DNA from: JBARDN01 sp963755705
GTDB taxonomy: Bacteria > Desulfobacterota > Binatia > Binatales > Binataceae
DNA length: 64,000 nt
Assembly: GCA_963755705.1 (NCBI GenBank)
Contig: CAVWKW010000001.1
Span: 1,302,001-1,366,000, forward strand
Direction of reading: 5' to 3'
Shown here: in pieces, positions 1 to 8,062 of the stretch
Numbering within the stretch: the first letter of the stretch is position 1
Layout: the number at the start of each line of letters is the position of its first letter
Notes under the pieces: model-generated
Told to the model about the DNA's origin: nothing
The model's input: the letters and a program-made list of their open reading frames with translations, nothing else
Databases searched by the model: none
Translations under genes and position numbers: made by a program

Positions 1-138
1 CTGCCCGAAGATGTCCAGGCCGTGATCCATCCGACGCTGCGGCATCGGATCGTGCTCGAAGCCGGAGCCGAGGTCGAAGGCATGAGCGCCGACGACGCCG
101 TCGATGAAGTAGTGCGGAGCGTGCCGGTGCCGCATTGA
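1..138 (+). CDS. MoxR-family AAA ATPase, C-terminal end (partial)
   Basis: Only the last 45 codons are inside the window, entering in frame at base 1 and ending with TGA at 136-138. The residues fit the C-terminal lid of MoxR ATPases: a proline-rich turn, then the HPTLRHRI segment, then an acidic helix, and the terminal SVPVP that is typical of the family. MoxR ATPases are AAA+ chaperone-like proteins that usually work with a von Willebrand-type DUF58 protein encoded just downstream. That is exactly the arrangement here, since the stop overlaps the DUF58 start as TGATG. The catalytic Walker motifs lie outside the window, so activity cannot be judged. Confidence 0.8.
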   Translation: MPEDVQAVIHPTLRHRIVLEAGAEVEGMSADDAVDEVVRSVPVPH

Positions 139-1490
139 TGAATGTGCAGCCGGAACTTCCAGACGAGACTGCAATCGCGATCCGCGCCGCCCCGCGAATA
201 GTAAAGCTTTCCGCGCTCGCGGCGCTGATTGCGCTGGCGGCCGTGCCGTTTCCAATCCTGCTTGGCCCCGCGATAATGATTGCCGGTGCGCTCGCAGCGC
301 TGACCATCGTCGATTGGTGGTCGAGCCGCGGCGATCGCACGCCGAGCCTGGTACGCACAATTCCCGAACGGATGGTCAAGGGCCGCCGCGTATCAATTTT
401 GTACCGAATCACACGAGCCGGCGCGCCGGCGACGGTCTCGATACTCGACGAGTTGCCGGCCGATCTCGGTGGCGACTTGATCATCGAGTCGTTGGCTGTC
501 GCCGACGGCGAGAGTATCGAGGTTTCGCGTGAGGTCGTCCCACGCCGGCGCGGTATCCGCGCGCTCGGACCCGTCTATCTGCTGTGGAGCTCGAGGATCG
601 GGTTCCTTCGCTTCCGACTCCGCATCGCGCCGCACGGCGCCGTGGCAATTTTGCCGCCTTCCAGCGCGGCGCCGGCTCGCGGTGCACTGAGCCAGCGCTC
701 TTTGCGCGACGAGTTGGGACTGCGGCCACGGCGCGCGCGCGGAGAAGGCAGCGAATTCGAATCGATGCGCGAGTACACAGACGGCGACGATCCGCGGCAT
801 GTCGATTGGCACGCGACCGCGCGCCGCAATCGCCTGATCGTTCGCGAATATCAGACCGAACGCCGCCATACCGTGATTGTCGCGGTGGATACCGGGCGCC
901 TGATGGCTGCGCGGGTGGACGACAGCTCAAAGCTCGATCGCGCGCTCGACTGCGCGGTGGCGATCGCGCGCGCTTCGAATGAGTTCGGAGATCGCGTGGG
1001 ACTGCTCGCGTTCGATCGCGAGTTGCGCCTGATGGTCCGACCGAAGTCGGGGCACGGATCTACGGCCGCAATTGCCGCGGCGACTCTGAAGCTCGCGCCG
1101 GCGCCGTTTGAGCCGAACTATCGCGTGCTCGCGGAAAATCTGACGCGCTTTCAGAAAAAACGCGCACTGGTCGTCGTGCTGACTGATTTCGTGGAAGGCA
1201 GCGCTTCGCGCGAGCTCGAGGCGTACCTGTCGGTGGTCGCGCGCCGCCACGTGGTGCTGCTGGTGGCAATGCGCGATCGATTGCTAGCCGAAGCCGACCT
1301 CCGTGATCCAGAGATCACGCGCGAGCGGCTCTATCGCAAGCTCGCGCTGCAGGATCTGGTTGACGAGCGCGAGGCCGCAATCGGCCGAATCGCACGGTTC
1401 GGCGCGCAGACGCTCGACCTCGACCCCGCGCGCATCAATGCGCCGGTGTTGAATCGGTACCTGGCAGTGCGGCAGGCTGGCCTCCTTTGA
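138..1490 (+). CDS. DUF58 domain-containing protein
   Basis: A 450-residue protein with two closely spaced N-terminal hydrophobic segments (about residues 25-60), then a soluble part. The middle carries the DUF58 signature: EFESMREYTDGDDPRHVDW followed by the ARRNRLIVREYQ block (about residues 210-245). The C-terminal half is von Willebrand factor A-like, with VIVAVDTGRLM near residue 255 resembling the DxSxS MIDAS start, although the second Ser position is Arg. Members are paired with MoxR ATPases and act at the cell envelope; the precise substrate is generally unknown. ATG 138 overlaps the moxR stop, indicating translational coupling (an in-frame TTG at 135 is the alternative). Its 3' end overlaps the convergent SpoIIM gene by 56 bp. 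Confidence 0.88.
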   Translation: MNVQPELPDETAIAIRAAPRIVKLSALAALIALAAVPFPILLGPAIMIAGALAALTIVDWWSSRGDRTPSLVRTIPERMVKGRRVSILYRITRAGAPATVSILDELPADLGGDLIIESLAVADGESIEVSREVVPRRRGIRALGPVYLLWSSRIGFLRFRLRIAPHGAVAILPPSSAAPARGALSQRSLRDELGLRPRRARGEGSEFESMREYTDGDDPRHVDWHATARRNRLIVREYQTERRHTVIVAVDTGRLMAARVDDSSKLDRALDCAVAIARASNEFGDRVGLLAFDRELRLMVRPKSGHGSTAAIAAATLKLAPAPFEPNYRVLAENLTRFQKKRALVVVLTDFVEGSASRELEAYLSVVARRHVVLLVAMRDRLLAEADLRDPEITRERLYRKLALQDLVDEREAAIGRIARFGAQTLDLDPARINAPVLNRYLAVRQAGLL

Positions 1491-2490
1491 CCAGCCATCC
1501 CAGGTCGATTCCGGGTCGCCGCCTCTTGAGCCGCAGCACGTACGCGACGTAGGCCACGATCGCTCCGAGCGCCACTGCGGCACAGGCATAGCGCGAGCCC
1601 GTCAACAGATTTGACTGCCTCAGAAAGCTTTCGATTGCCGCGGCAATTATCAGAAGCGGAATCGCCGCCGCGACCATCTGCAGCGCCGGGCGCGCGGCTT
1701 CACGAAGCGCCGCGGCGGTACCGGCCCGTCCCGGAGCAACAACGGCCTTCGCGATAATCAGTCCTCCGGAAGCGCACAGGATCGTCGCCAGCAACTCGGG
1801 TATCGCGTGCGGCAGCAGCCACGCCCAGAACAACCAGCGGGTGTCGTCGTGCGAAAAGACCGACGCGAAGGCGCCCAGCGTCAGTCCGTTGTAGAACACT
1901 AGGAGAAGTGTCGGGACTCCCGCTAGAATGCCGGTCGCGAACGCCATTATCCCGACCTCGGTATTGTGGATAAACAACCCCGCCGAAAATATCGATTTGA
2001 GTCCGAGCGTCAGGTTCTGATGACCCAGAAATTGCAGGCGTACCTCCGGCGAGCTGGCGAGCTGCTGAAGCTCGTCGGCGGGGTACATCCAGCCCGGGAT
2101 GCATACGTAAAGCGCTGCTGGATTATGCGCGACCAGCGCCGCGCCGACGATCGCGCCGGCGATAAGAAGGGCAGCGGTCAGCATTTGCAGCCGTGCGGTC
2201 GCCGCCAGGGTCGCCGGAAAATCCGTGACGAAGAATCTCGCCGGTCCGCGCGGATGCGCTGGCGAGATCTGCAGATACGTGAATGCGCGCACGCACAATG
2301 CGTTCAGATAACGCACCGCCTCGGGGTCGGCGTCGCGCGAGCGCAGGATCGCGAGGCGCGCGGAGTTCAGGCGATACAGATGCGCGAGCTCGCGGATTTC
2401 GTCGAACGACGCGCGCTTTCCCGGACGCTCGATCCGATCGAGAATCGCCTCCATCCTGTCCCGCACCAGCCGATCGCGTGCGGCGTTCAC
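1435..2490 (-). CDS. Stage II sporulation protein M (SpoIIM)-family membrane protein
   Basis: 351 residues. The N-terminal helical region (LARxLAILRSRDADPEAVRYLNAL type) is followed by at least five hydrophobic segments, including the family block with HNTEVGIMAFATGILAG, a YNGLTLGAF stretch, and an HAIPELLA motif. Despite the name, homologues are common in non-sporulating bacteria next to MoxR, DUF58 and RDD genes, as here. The role is unknown but presumably in envelope remodelling. The GTG start at 2490 lies only 11 bp from the divergent RDD start; ATG 2454 is an alternative that would leave more promoter space. The C-terminus overlaps the DUF58 gene tail-to-tail. Confidence 0.85.
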   Translation of the reverse strand: MNAARDRLVRDRMEAILDRIERPGKRASFDEIRELAHLYRLNSARLAILRSRDADPEAVRYLNALCVRAFTYLQISPAHPRGPARFFVTDFPATLAATARLQMLTAALLIAGAIVGAALVAHNPAALYVCIPGWMYPADELQQLASSPEVRLQFLGHQNLTLGLKSIFSAGLFIHNTEVGIMAFATGILAGVPTLLLVFYNGLTLGAFASVFSHDDTRWLFWAWLLPHAIPELLATILCASGGLIIAKAVVAPGRAGTAAALREAARPALQMVAAAIPLLIIAAAIESFLRQSNLLTGSRYACAAVALGAIVAYVAYVLRLKRRRPGIDLGWLVKGGQPAALPGTDSTPAH

Positions 2491-2501
2491 GGACGCCTCC
2501 G

Positions 2502-3380
2502 ATGAATACGAGCCCCGAAACCTCCGAAACTCCCGTTCACGGCCTGTTTTCGCCCGAAGGAGTGCGCCTGGATTTGCCGATTGCGGGGCCGGGACTCAGG
2601 ATTCTCGCCTACGCGATCGATCTCGGGCTGATGGTCGTTCTGCTGGTCCTGCTGCTGATCGCGCTGATCGTAATCCTGCCCGCGGGAAACTTTATCGACC
2701 ACTTCTTTCACACGTTCTTTCATCAGGTCGCTCGCGCCGCGCGCGAGGCTGCGCGCAATGCCAAAGCAGGGCGGCCGAACCCCGCATCCTTCGGGCTGGT
2801 CGAAGGACTGATCATCGCGGTCTTTCTGCTCGCGCATTTCGCCGTGGAGTTCGGATACTTCATCGTTTGGGAGATGCTGGCAAACGGGCGTTCGCTGGGT
2901 AAATACATTATCGGCCTGCGGGTCGTGCGGCGCGACGGGATGCCGATCGATTTGCGCGCCTCGATCGTTCGTAATCTGATGCGAATCGTGGACATGCTGC
3001 CCGAGTACTACGTGGTCGGGCTGATCTCGATCGTGTTGTCGCCGAGCGCAGAGCGGCTGGGCGATCACGTCGCTGGAACTATCGTTATTCGCCTGGACCG
3101 TCCGCAGTCGGCGCCTGAGATCGCGCCGCGCGACGGCGTGCCTGCGCCGGCATTGACCCGGCAGCAAATCGCGCGAATCGGACCGCGCGAGCTGCAGCTC
3201 ATCCGCGCGACCATCCGGCGCGCCGATTCGCTGTCCGAAGAGCGCAGGACCGCGCTGCTGGCCGAGGTCGCCGAAACGATGCGCTCGCGTTTGGAGCTCG
3301 CTGTAGTTCCATCGGGCGATCAGTTGGGATTCCTGCGCGATCTGCTGGCCGCCGCGGAACGCTACTCGCGCGGCGATTAA
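2502..3380 (+). CDS. RDD family membrane protein
   Basis: 292 residues. The protein has a short soluble N-terminus, a first membrane helix with the RILAYAIDLGLM block (the R-then-D pattern of RDD proteins), and a second helix around the FLLAHFAVEFGYFIVWEM region. The conserved NGRSLGKYIIGLRVVRRDG follows, and then AERLGDHVAGTIVI. The last 90 residues are soluble and charged. RDD proteins are integral membrane proteins of unclear transport or scaffolding role. The ATG at 2502 is preceded by only a weak purine run. It is divergent from the SpoIIM gene and belongs to the same moxR-DUF58-spoIIM-RDD neighbourhood, which supports the family call. Confidence 0.87.
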   Translation: MNTSPETSETPVHGLFSPEGVRLDLPIAGPGLRILAYAIDLGLMVVLLVLLLIALIVILPAGNFIDHFFHTFFHQVARAAREAARNAKAGRPNPASFGLVEGLIIAVFLLAHFAVEFGYFIVWEMLANGRSLGKYIIGLRVVRRDGMPIDLRASIVRNLMRIVDMLPEYYVVGLISIVLSPSAERLGDHVAGTIVIRLDRPQSAPEIAPRDGVPAPALTRQQIARIGPRELQLIRATIRRADSLSEERRTALLAEVAETMRSRLELAVVPSGDQLGFLRDLLAAAERYSRGD

Positions 3381-3395
3381 CCGCAACCGAATCTG

Positions 3396-4040
3396 CTACG
3401 GCTTGGCACCTCGGCTCGCGTCAATCTTGGTGAGCAGCACGTGATTGTGCTCGACCTCGGCGTTGATTGCCGAAATCTGCTGCGCGTCCATCGGATGCAG
3501 CGTGCCGTGATAGTTCACCTGGGTGAAGCCGTCGCCCTGCCAGTACGCGTACCCGTTGACTTCCACGTCGAGCGACTTGGAATCCGTGAGCTTGAGCGTC
3601 GTGATTTCAACTTCACGGCACGGCGGCTTGCACGTGCTGCATAGCGAATCGAGCTGAAAGCGGACTTGTGAGGGATCGAGCAGCTTGACGCTGGACTTGA
3701 CCACCGGCCACGCGGCGTTGCCGTAGACCTCGGTGCGCAAATAGATGGTGCCGTTCATCACGCCGAAATAATAACTCGCCGGCATCACCGGCTCTCCGAC
3801 CAGCTTCGTCTGCGACGGATCGACGCTTACGTGGCCGCCCCAGGTACCGACGAAGTTCTGGTTGGCTTCCGGCAACAGGAAGGTCGGCGCCGACGAATCT
3901 CCGGTATGCAGTACGTGAGCTTGAATCGTCGGCATCGCCTCGGTCATCTGCGGCGCGGATGAAGATGTTCCGCGCGTGCATCCGACGCCGAACAGAAGAA
4001 TGAGGGTGATCGCGGCAGTGAGGTGGTGGTTGGTTTTCAT
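3396..4040 (-). CDS. Putative lipoprotein, unknown function
   Basis: 214 residues. A lysine-positive start, a hydrophobic stretch and a Cys at residue 21 (LLFGVGC) look like a lipoprotein signal, although Gly rather than Leu sits at -3. The mature part is beta-rich and contains a four-residue-spaced cysteine cluster (CSTCKPPC, about residue 135) that might bind metal or form disulfides. No family is recognised. AGAGAGG lies 7-8 bases before the ATG at 4040. It reads in the same direction as the DksA-type gene upstream, separated by 78 bp that contain a strong hairpin. Confidence 0.6.
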   Translation of the reverse strand: MKTNHHLTAAITLILLFGVGCTRGTSSSAPQMTEAMPTIQAHVLHTGDSSAPTFLLPEANQNFVGTWGGHVSVDPSQTKLVGEPVMPASYYFGVMNGTIYLRTEVYGNAAWPVVKSSVKLLDPSQVRFQLDSLCSTCKPPCREVEITTLKLTDSKSLDVEVNGYAYWQGDGFTQVNYHGTLHPMDAQQISAINAEVEHNHVLLTKIDASRGAKP

Positions 4041-4073
4041 CGCGAGGCCTCTCTGTCACCACCCGGCTGCCCG

Positions 4074-4106
4074 GGCCGCGGGGTGGGCAATTGCGTCCCC
4101 GCGGCC
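4074..4106 (-). terminator. GC-rich hairpin between the DksA-type and lipoprotein genes
   Basis: Perfect 10-bp inverted repeat (4074-4083 with 4097-4106) enclosing a 13-base loop, just downstream of the minus-strand DksA/TraR gene. There is no U-run after it on either strand, so it is not a classical intrinsic terminator. It could be a processing or attenuation hairpin ahead of the lipoprotein gene. Confidence 0.35.
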
Positions 4107-4118
4107 GCGGCGCCGTGA

Positions 4119-4703
4119 TTATCGCCGGGCGCTTGGACCGCGGCGGCGCACAACGCGCTCGGGCGCCGGCACCGGAGCGCCGTCCGTTTCTCCCGGCTCG
4201 GAGCTGCGCGGTTCGGACTGATACGCGTCGAACAGCGCAGGCACTGAAACCGAATTCGAGCCGCGGATCATCCGCGATCGCGCCGATCCCTCGAGTGCCT
4301 GCTGGCAATCGACGCATCGCGCCGCCATCGGCACCGCCCGCAGCCGCTCGAACGATATTTCATCCCCACATTCCGGGCAAATTCCAAATTCGCCCTGCTC
4401 GAGCCGCGCCAAAGCGCTCATCGCCGCACGCAGGCGGGACTCAGCGAGATCGATCAGGCTGATATGTACGTCCAGGTCTTCCTGGCTGCGCGCGTTGTCG
4501 AGATCATCCGGCGAAAGCAGCGTTTCGTGACGGGTCTCGGTGCGTGCCAACTCGTCGAGGCGCGCAAGCTCCTGATCGCGCATCTGAAGCAGCATCGTGT
4601 GCAGCGCCTCGCGCCGCGATATTCGCGAGACATTGCGGCCCGCAGCCTCATGGCGCGTGCCTGAGTTGAAAACCCCGGTCGAGGCTTTTGATTCTTTATG
4701 CAT
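4119..4703 (-). CDS. DksA/TraR C4-type zinc-finger protein
   Basis: 194 residues from the ATG at 4703, which has AAGGACTAGGA just upstream; the reading frame stays open for 30 more codons, but that extension is not conserved-looking. A long charged helical region (about residues 30-110) precedes the zinc finger CPECGDEI...CVDCQ (two CxxC pairs, about residues 115-140), as in DksA/TraR/YbiI proteins. DksA-type proteins bind the RNA polymerase secondary channel and modulate initiation. The usual acidic DxxDxA tip is not clearly present, and the family includes many paralogues of unknown role. The low-complexity C-terminal tail (about 50 residues, basic and proline-rich) is unusual. Confidence 0.8.
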   Translation of the reverse strand: MHKESKASTGVFNSGTRHEAAGRNVSRISRREALHTMLLQMRDQELARLDELARTETRHETLLSPDDLDNARSQEDLDVHISLIDLAESRLRAAMSALARLEQGEFGICPECGDEISFERLRAVPMAARCVDCQQALEGSARSRMIRGSNSVSVPALFDAYQSEPRSSEPGETDGAPVPAPERVVRRRGPSARR

Positions 4704-4827
4704 GGTCCTAGTCCTTCGACTCGATAGTCCCCGAGTCGAGATTACAAAAAATTGCAAGCCACAACTGGCCGACCCGGCGCTACAGCGACGCATGGCAGAC
4801 CGCGATGGAAGGGAAGCTGGCGGCGGA

Positions 4828-5187
4828 TTAGTGCCCAGGATCGGCAGAGGCGGGAGGCAGCTTGCGCAGAAACAGCCGCGATTGCTCCCGCCATAGCGAT
4901 GGGCTGAGTCCGGCGCGCCTGAGGCCGAGAGCGGACCGAAACTGCGTGAAATTGAAGCCGATTTTCTGGTATGCCGATGCGCCCGAGGGCGTTCCGGGAC
5001 CGCCGGTCGTCCCCACTTCCTTGACCGTATGCTTGTAGCTGCACCAGTGCGAAGTGGCCGCCGCCGGATACCGCTTGAGTGCGATCGAACCCAACGGCTG
5101 CAGGAGCTGAACGAAGGTCAGCACGGCAAAGCTGGAGGCGACCAGCATTGCGGCATTTGGCCAACGTGCGGTGCGGTTACGGCTCAT
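4828..5187 (-). CDS. Hypothetical protein with one membrane segment
   Basis: 119 residues from the ATG at 5187; an in-frame ATG at 5232 would add 15 residues and neither start has a good ribosome-binding site. A basic N-terminus is followed by one hydrophobic segment (AAMLVASSFAVLTFVQLL) and then a soluble tail with a GGPGTPSGASAYQKIG stretch and a basic C-terminus. I do not recognise a family. It is on the same strand as the flanking genes. It may be real because the N-in, one-helix topology looks designed, but coding status is not certain. Confidence 0.4.
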   Translation of the reverse strand: MSRNRTARWPNAAMLVASSFAVLTFVQLLQPLGSIALKRYPAAATSHWCSYKHTVKEVGTTGGPGTPSGASAYQKIGFNFTQFRSALGLRRAGLSPSLWREQSRLFLRKLPPASADPGH

Positions 5188-5298
5188 TCGATCCGATTGG
5201 ACGACGAAGGGGCGAATAAATTCACCCCTCATCGGAGATGGCGATCGGTGCGCGGACTCCGCGTCCTGCCCTCTAACGATGGCGGCCGCTGACTCGAA

Positions 5299-6999
5299 TC
5301 AGCGAGCTGCCAGCGGTCCGCGCAGCAACCGTCCCGGCAACGCGCCGGTGGGTTCGTTGTTGCGCAACACGACCTCGCCGTTGACGACCGTAGCCATCAT
5401 CCCGGCCGCTTTCTGCTTGAGGCGCCGAGCGCCGGCCGGCAGGTCATGGTCGAGTTCCGGCATCATCGGCGCGACCGTGTCCGGGTTGAACACGATCACG
5501 TCGGCGGCCCATCCCTCGCGCAGTAATCCGCGCCCGGGAAGGCCCCAGTATGAGGCCGGCACGAATGTCAACATCCTGATCGCTTCCTCGAGCGTCAGCG
5601 CCTGCTTGTCGCGCACCCAGTAGCTCAGCACATGGCTTTGCAACGACGAGTCCATTATCTGCGAAACATGCGCTCCCGAGTCGGAAAACGTAACCACGGA
5701 TCGCGGATGCCGCATCATTTCGAGCACGTCGTCCTGGTTTTCGTTCGCCAGCGGCTGCAAGAAAAACTGTTTCAGATGCTTTTCGAGCGCCAGGTCGATA
5801 ATCACGTCCACCGGGTCTTTGCCCGAGGCGCGCGCGATTTCCGCAACCGAGCGATGCGGTGGATTCGGCTTGTCCATCACGAACATCCAGTCGAAATTCG
5901 CCCGGCGCGGCTCGGCTCCGACCGCGCGGACGCCGCTCGATTCATTGACCGCTTTGACGAGCTTTTGCCGAATCTCAGGATTGCGCAGCGCCGCCTCCTG
6001 TTCGGCCAGGGGAAGCTTGCGGATATCGCTCCACACCGGCATCCGATCGAACGGCATCGCGGTCTCGAAAGACAGCACCACGTTGAGCGAGCGGCTGTGC
6101 ACCTGGATGAACATCCTGCCGCCCGCGGCCGCAGTTTCTTCAGCGGTGGCAAAATAGGGCCGCCAGAAATCCGGCGCGGCGCGACTACTGAACATCCCAA
6201 AGGTGACCGGCACGCCGGTATCGACTGCGAGTGACTTGATCCGACCGAGGTAGTCGTTGACCCGTTCAGGATCGAAGCCAGTGTTCTCCCCGGCGATTTC
6301 GAAAATTCCCGCGTGCTCTTCGCCCATCACGCCGACCAACTGCCGGACCTCGTCCCAGGTCGCAATTCGGCTCGCGACCGGATGGCCGTCGGGAGTCTGA
6401 TGGTTGCGCGTGCGCGAGGTGGTGAAGCCCATCGCGCCGGCGCGAATCGCGGAGCGAATCTCGCGCCTCATTGCGTCAACGTCTTCGGCGTTGGCCTCGC
6501 GCGAGAACGCCCTCTCTCCCATCACGTAGGTGCGCAGCGCGGAATGGCCGATATACGCGGCGTAGTTGATTCCTTTGGGCGTGCGATCAACCGCGTCCAG
6601 GTACTCGGGAAAGCTTTCCCAAGTCCACTTGATTCCCGCCTCCATAGCCTCGGGTGCGATATCTTCGGCGCGCTCGAGGTTGCGCATCACGAGCTGCTTT
6701 TCCTTCTCGCCGCATGGCGCGAGCGAGAAGCCGCAGTTGCCCATCACGACCGAAGTGACGCCGTGCCAGCACGAGCACGTGCCCATCGGATCCCAGAATA
6801 CCTGCGCGTCCATATGCGTGTGGCCGTCGATGATTCCGGGCGTGACCACGTGGCCTTCGGCGTCAATTTCCTGCCGGGCGCGCTCGCGGATTCTTCCGAT
6901 CCCGGCGATACGTCCGCCGCTAATCGCGACGTCGGCGCGATACCGCGCCATCCCGGAGCCGTCGATTACGGTGCCATTGCGAATTATCAGATCGTGCAT
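5299..6999 (-). CDS. N-acyl-D-amino-acid deacylase family amidohydrolase
   Basis: 566 residues from the ATG at 6999 (CGGAGG before it); the open frame continues to 7098 but the conserved protein starts here. It begins with the amidohydrolase beta-sandwich strand (LIIRNGTVIDGSG), followed by the metal-binding HTHMD (H60, H62). The conserved C89 in the VVMGNCGFS segment corresponds to the metal-ligand Cys of D-aminoacylases. A late SDSGAHVSQ motif supplies the catalytic Asp. Members hydrolyse N-acyl-D-amino acids or related amides such as N-acyl-D-glutamate and dihydropyrimidine-like substrates. The exact substrate cannot be read from sequence. It is monocistronic on the minus strand. Confidence 0.85.
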   Translation of the reverse strand: MHDLIIRNGTVIDGSGMARYRADVAISGGRIAGIGRIRERARQEIDAEGHVVTPGIIDGHTHMDAQVFWDPMGTCSCWHGVTSVVMGNCGFSLAPCGEKEKQLVMRNLERAEDIAPEAMEAGIKWTWESFPEYLDAVDRTPKGINYAAYIGHSALRTYVMGERAFSREANAEDVDAMRREIRSAIRAGAMGFTTSRTRNHQTPDGHPVASRIATWDEVRQLVGVMGEEHAGIFEIAGENTGFDPERVNDYLGRIKSLAVDTGVPVTFGMFSSRAAPDFWRPYFATAEETAAAGGRMFIQVHSRSLNVVLSFETAMPFDRMPVWSDIRKLPLAEQEAALRNPEIRQKLVKAVNESSGVRAVGAEPRRANFDWMFVMDKPNPPHRSVAEIARASGKDPVDVIIDLALEKHLKQFFLQPLANENQDDVLEMMRHPRSVVTFSDSGAHVSQIMDSSLQSHVLSYWVRDKQALTLEEAIRMLTFVPASYWGLPGRGLLREGWAADVIVFNPDTVAPMMPELDHDLPAGARRLKQKAAGMMATVVNGEVVLRNNEPTGALPGRLLRGPLAAR

Positions 7000-7626
7000 G
7001 ATGCCTCCGTGGGCCTTCGGGCCTCGAGACGAATCGATCGGCGGGGCCGGACCAACCGGCGCCGGGGAACGTAGTACCAATCTTATTCCACGAAACACGA
7101 TTCCGCGACAACCCCGAATGCGGAGACGCGTCTTCTCTGAAATCGAGATTTTCGTTGAGAGCTCGTCTATGATTGCGAGACGGTCCGTCAGCCTGCCATG
7201 AAAGTCCAGATGGTGTGGGAGTCGCGACGGTATTGCACGGGCTGGTCCGCACTAAAAGTTCGCAGTCCCGCTCTGAGCAATCAGCTTTCGTCATGGGTGG
7301 CGGTGAAGCATTTCCGTGAAGGAATTAGGCATATCAACAGAGCGCAAAGTCATAGTGGCGCGGGCGTCTCGCCCGTGAAAGATGGCGGGCCAGGTGCCAC
7401 TGGCACATGGCCCGTCCCACCAATGAATGCCCCGCAGGCGCGCACGCGCGGGTACCATTCGACTCATCCGGCGCCGATAAGAAGAATTCATTGGACGGGC
7501 GCACCTGCGGCGCGCCCGTCTCCCACGGGCGAGACGCCCGCGCCACTATTTCCTGTGCCTGCGGTTGAGGATGACACCAACCGCGCATTTGCGAGATGAT
7601 GGACAGGCTCTTGAGGAGGACCGGAT
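7000..7626. other. Long intergenic region
   Basis: 627 bp without a convincing gene. Its left third is the leader of the divergent amidohydrolase. Its right half is occupied by a hairpin-rich inverted-repeat element at 7352-7549. Open frames here (for example 7198-7599) follow the repeat and have no plausible start or composition. Confidence 0.6.
7352..7549. repeat. Nested palindromic (MITE-like) element with 26-bp terminal inverted repeats
   Basis: The ends 7352-7377 and 7524-7549 are perfect 26-bp reverse complements. Each end contains its own small hairpin (CGGGCG/CGCCCG around a TCT loop). Inside are two more hairpins: 7386-7392 with 7408-7414, plus an inner 7394-7398/7402-7406; and 7495-7502 with 7512-7519. 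No target-site duplication is obvious at the edges and no transposase is encoded. This looks like a non-autonomous mobile or REP-type structure. Confidence 0.65.
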
Positions 7627-7905
7627 ATGGCTCTTTTGCGTATTCGCGAAGTCGAAGCTCTTGAAGACTTCAAACTACGACTGACGCTTACCGATGGATC
7701 TGCGATTGAACGCGACGTGATAAAGCTTCTCATTGGACCAGTGTTCGATCTCATCCGAAAAGATCCAGCGGCCTTTGCAAAAGCACGGATCGAAGGTGGA
7801 ACCGTGGTATGGCCGAACGGTGCTGACCTCTGCCCGGATGTCCTGATCTGGGGCGGTGCGCCTCCTGAAAACGGCCAACGGCCGGCACATCCGCCGCAGG
7901 CGTAA
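7627..7905 (+). CDS. DUF2442 domain-containing protein
   Basis: 92 residues, preceded by a strong TTGAGGAGGA ribosome-binding site. The pattern is a hydrophobic-charged strand repeat (LRLTLTDGSAIERDV), then LIGPVFDLIRKDPAAFAKARIEGGTVVWPNGADLCPDVL. This is the DUF2442 fold, in which the short GGTVVWPNGADLxPDxL segment is the hallmark. Such genes are often carried beside DUF4160 or toxin-antitoxin-like genes in accessory DNA; no partner is visible here. It sits immediately downstream of the palindromic element. Confidence 0.82.
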   Translation: MALLRIREVEALEDFKLRLTLTDGSAIERDVIKLLIGPVFDLIRKDPAAFAKARIEGGTVVWPNGADLCPDVLIWGGAPPENGQRPAHPPQA

Positions 7906-8062
7906 CGTGGAGCAGTCATTACCCCCGGAATGGCGCCCTGAGGCCAGACACGATCTGCATTGAAAAGGATGCTAAGCTTGGGCTATTAGGCGATCAGAAC
8001 AGGCGAGTCCGCCTGAGCCTTGGTCTTTAGAAAAGCGCCGTTGGCGCGTCGAGGAACCAATC

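Noticed and set aside
7198..7599. Open frames on both strands through the palindromic element.
   Set aside because: They arise from the GC-rich repeats. No ribosome-binding site or conserved sequence pattern is present.
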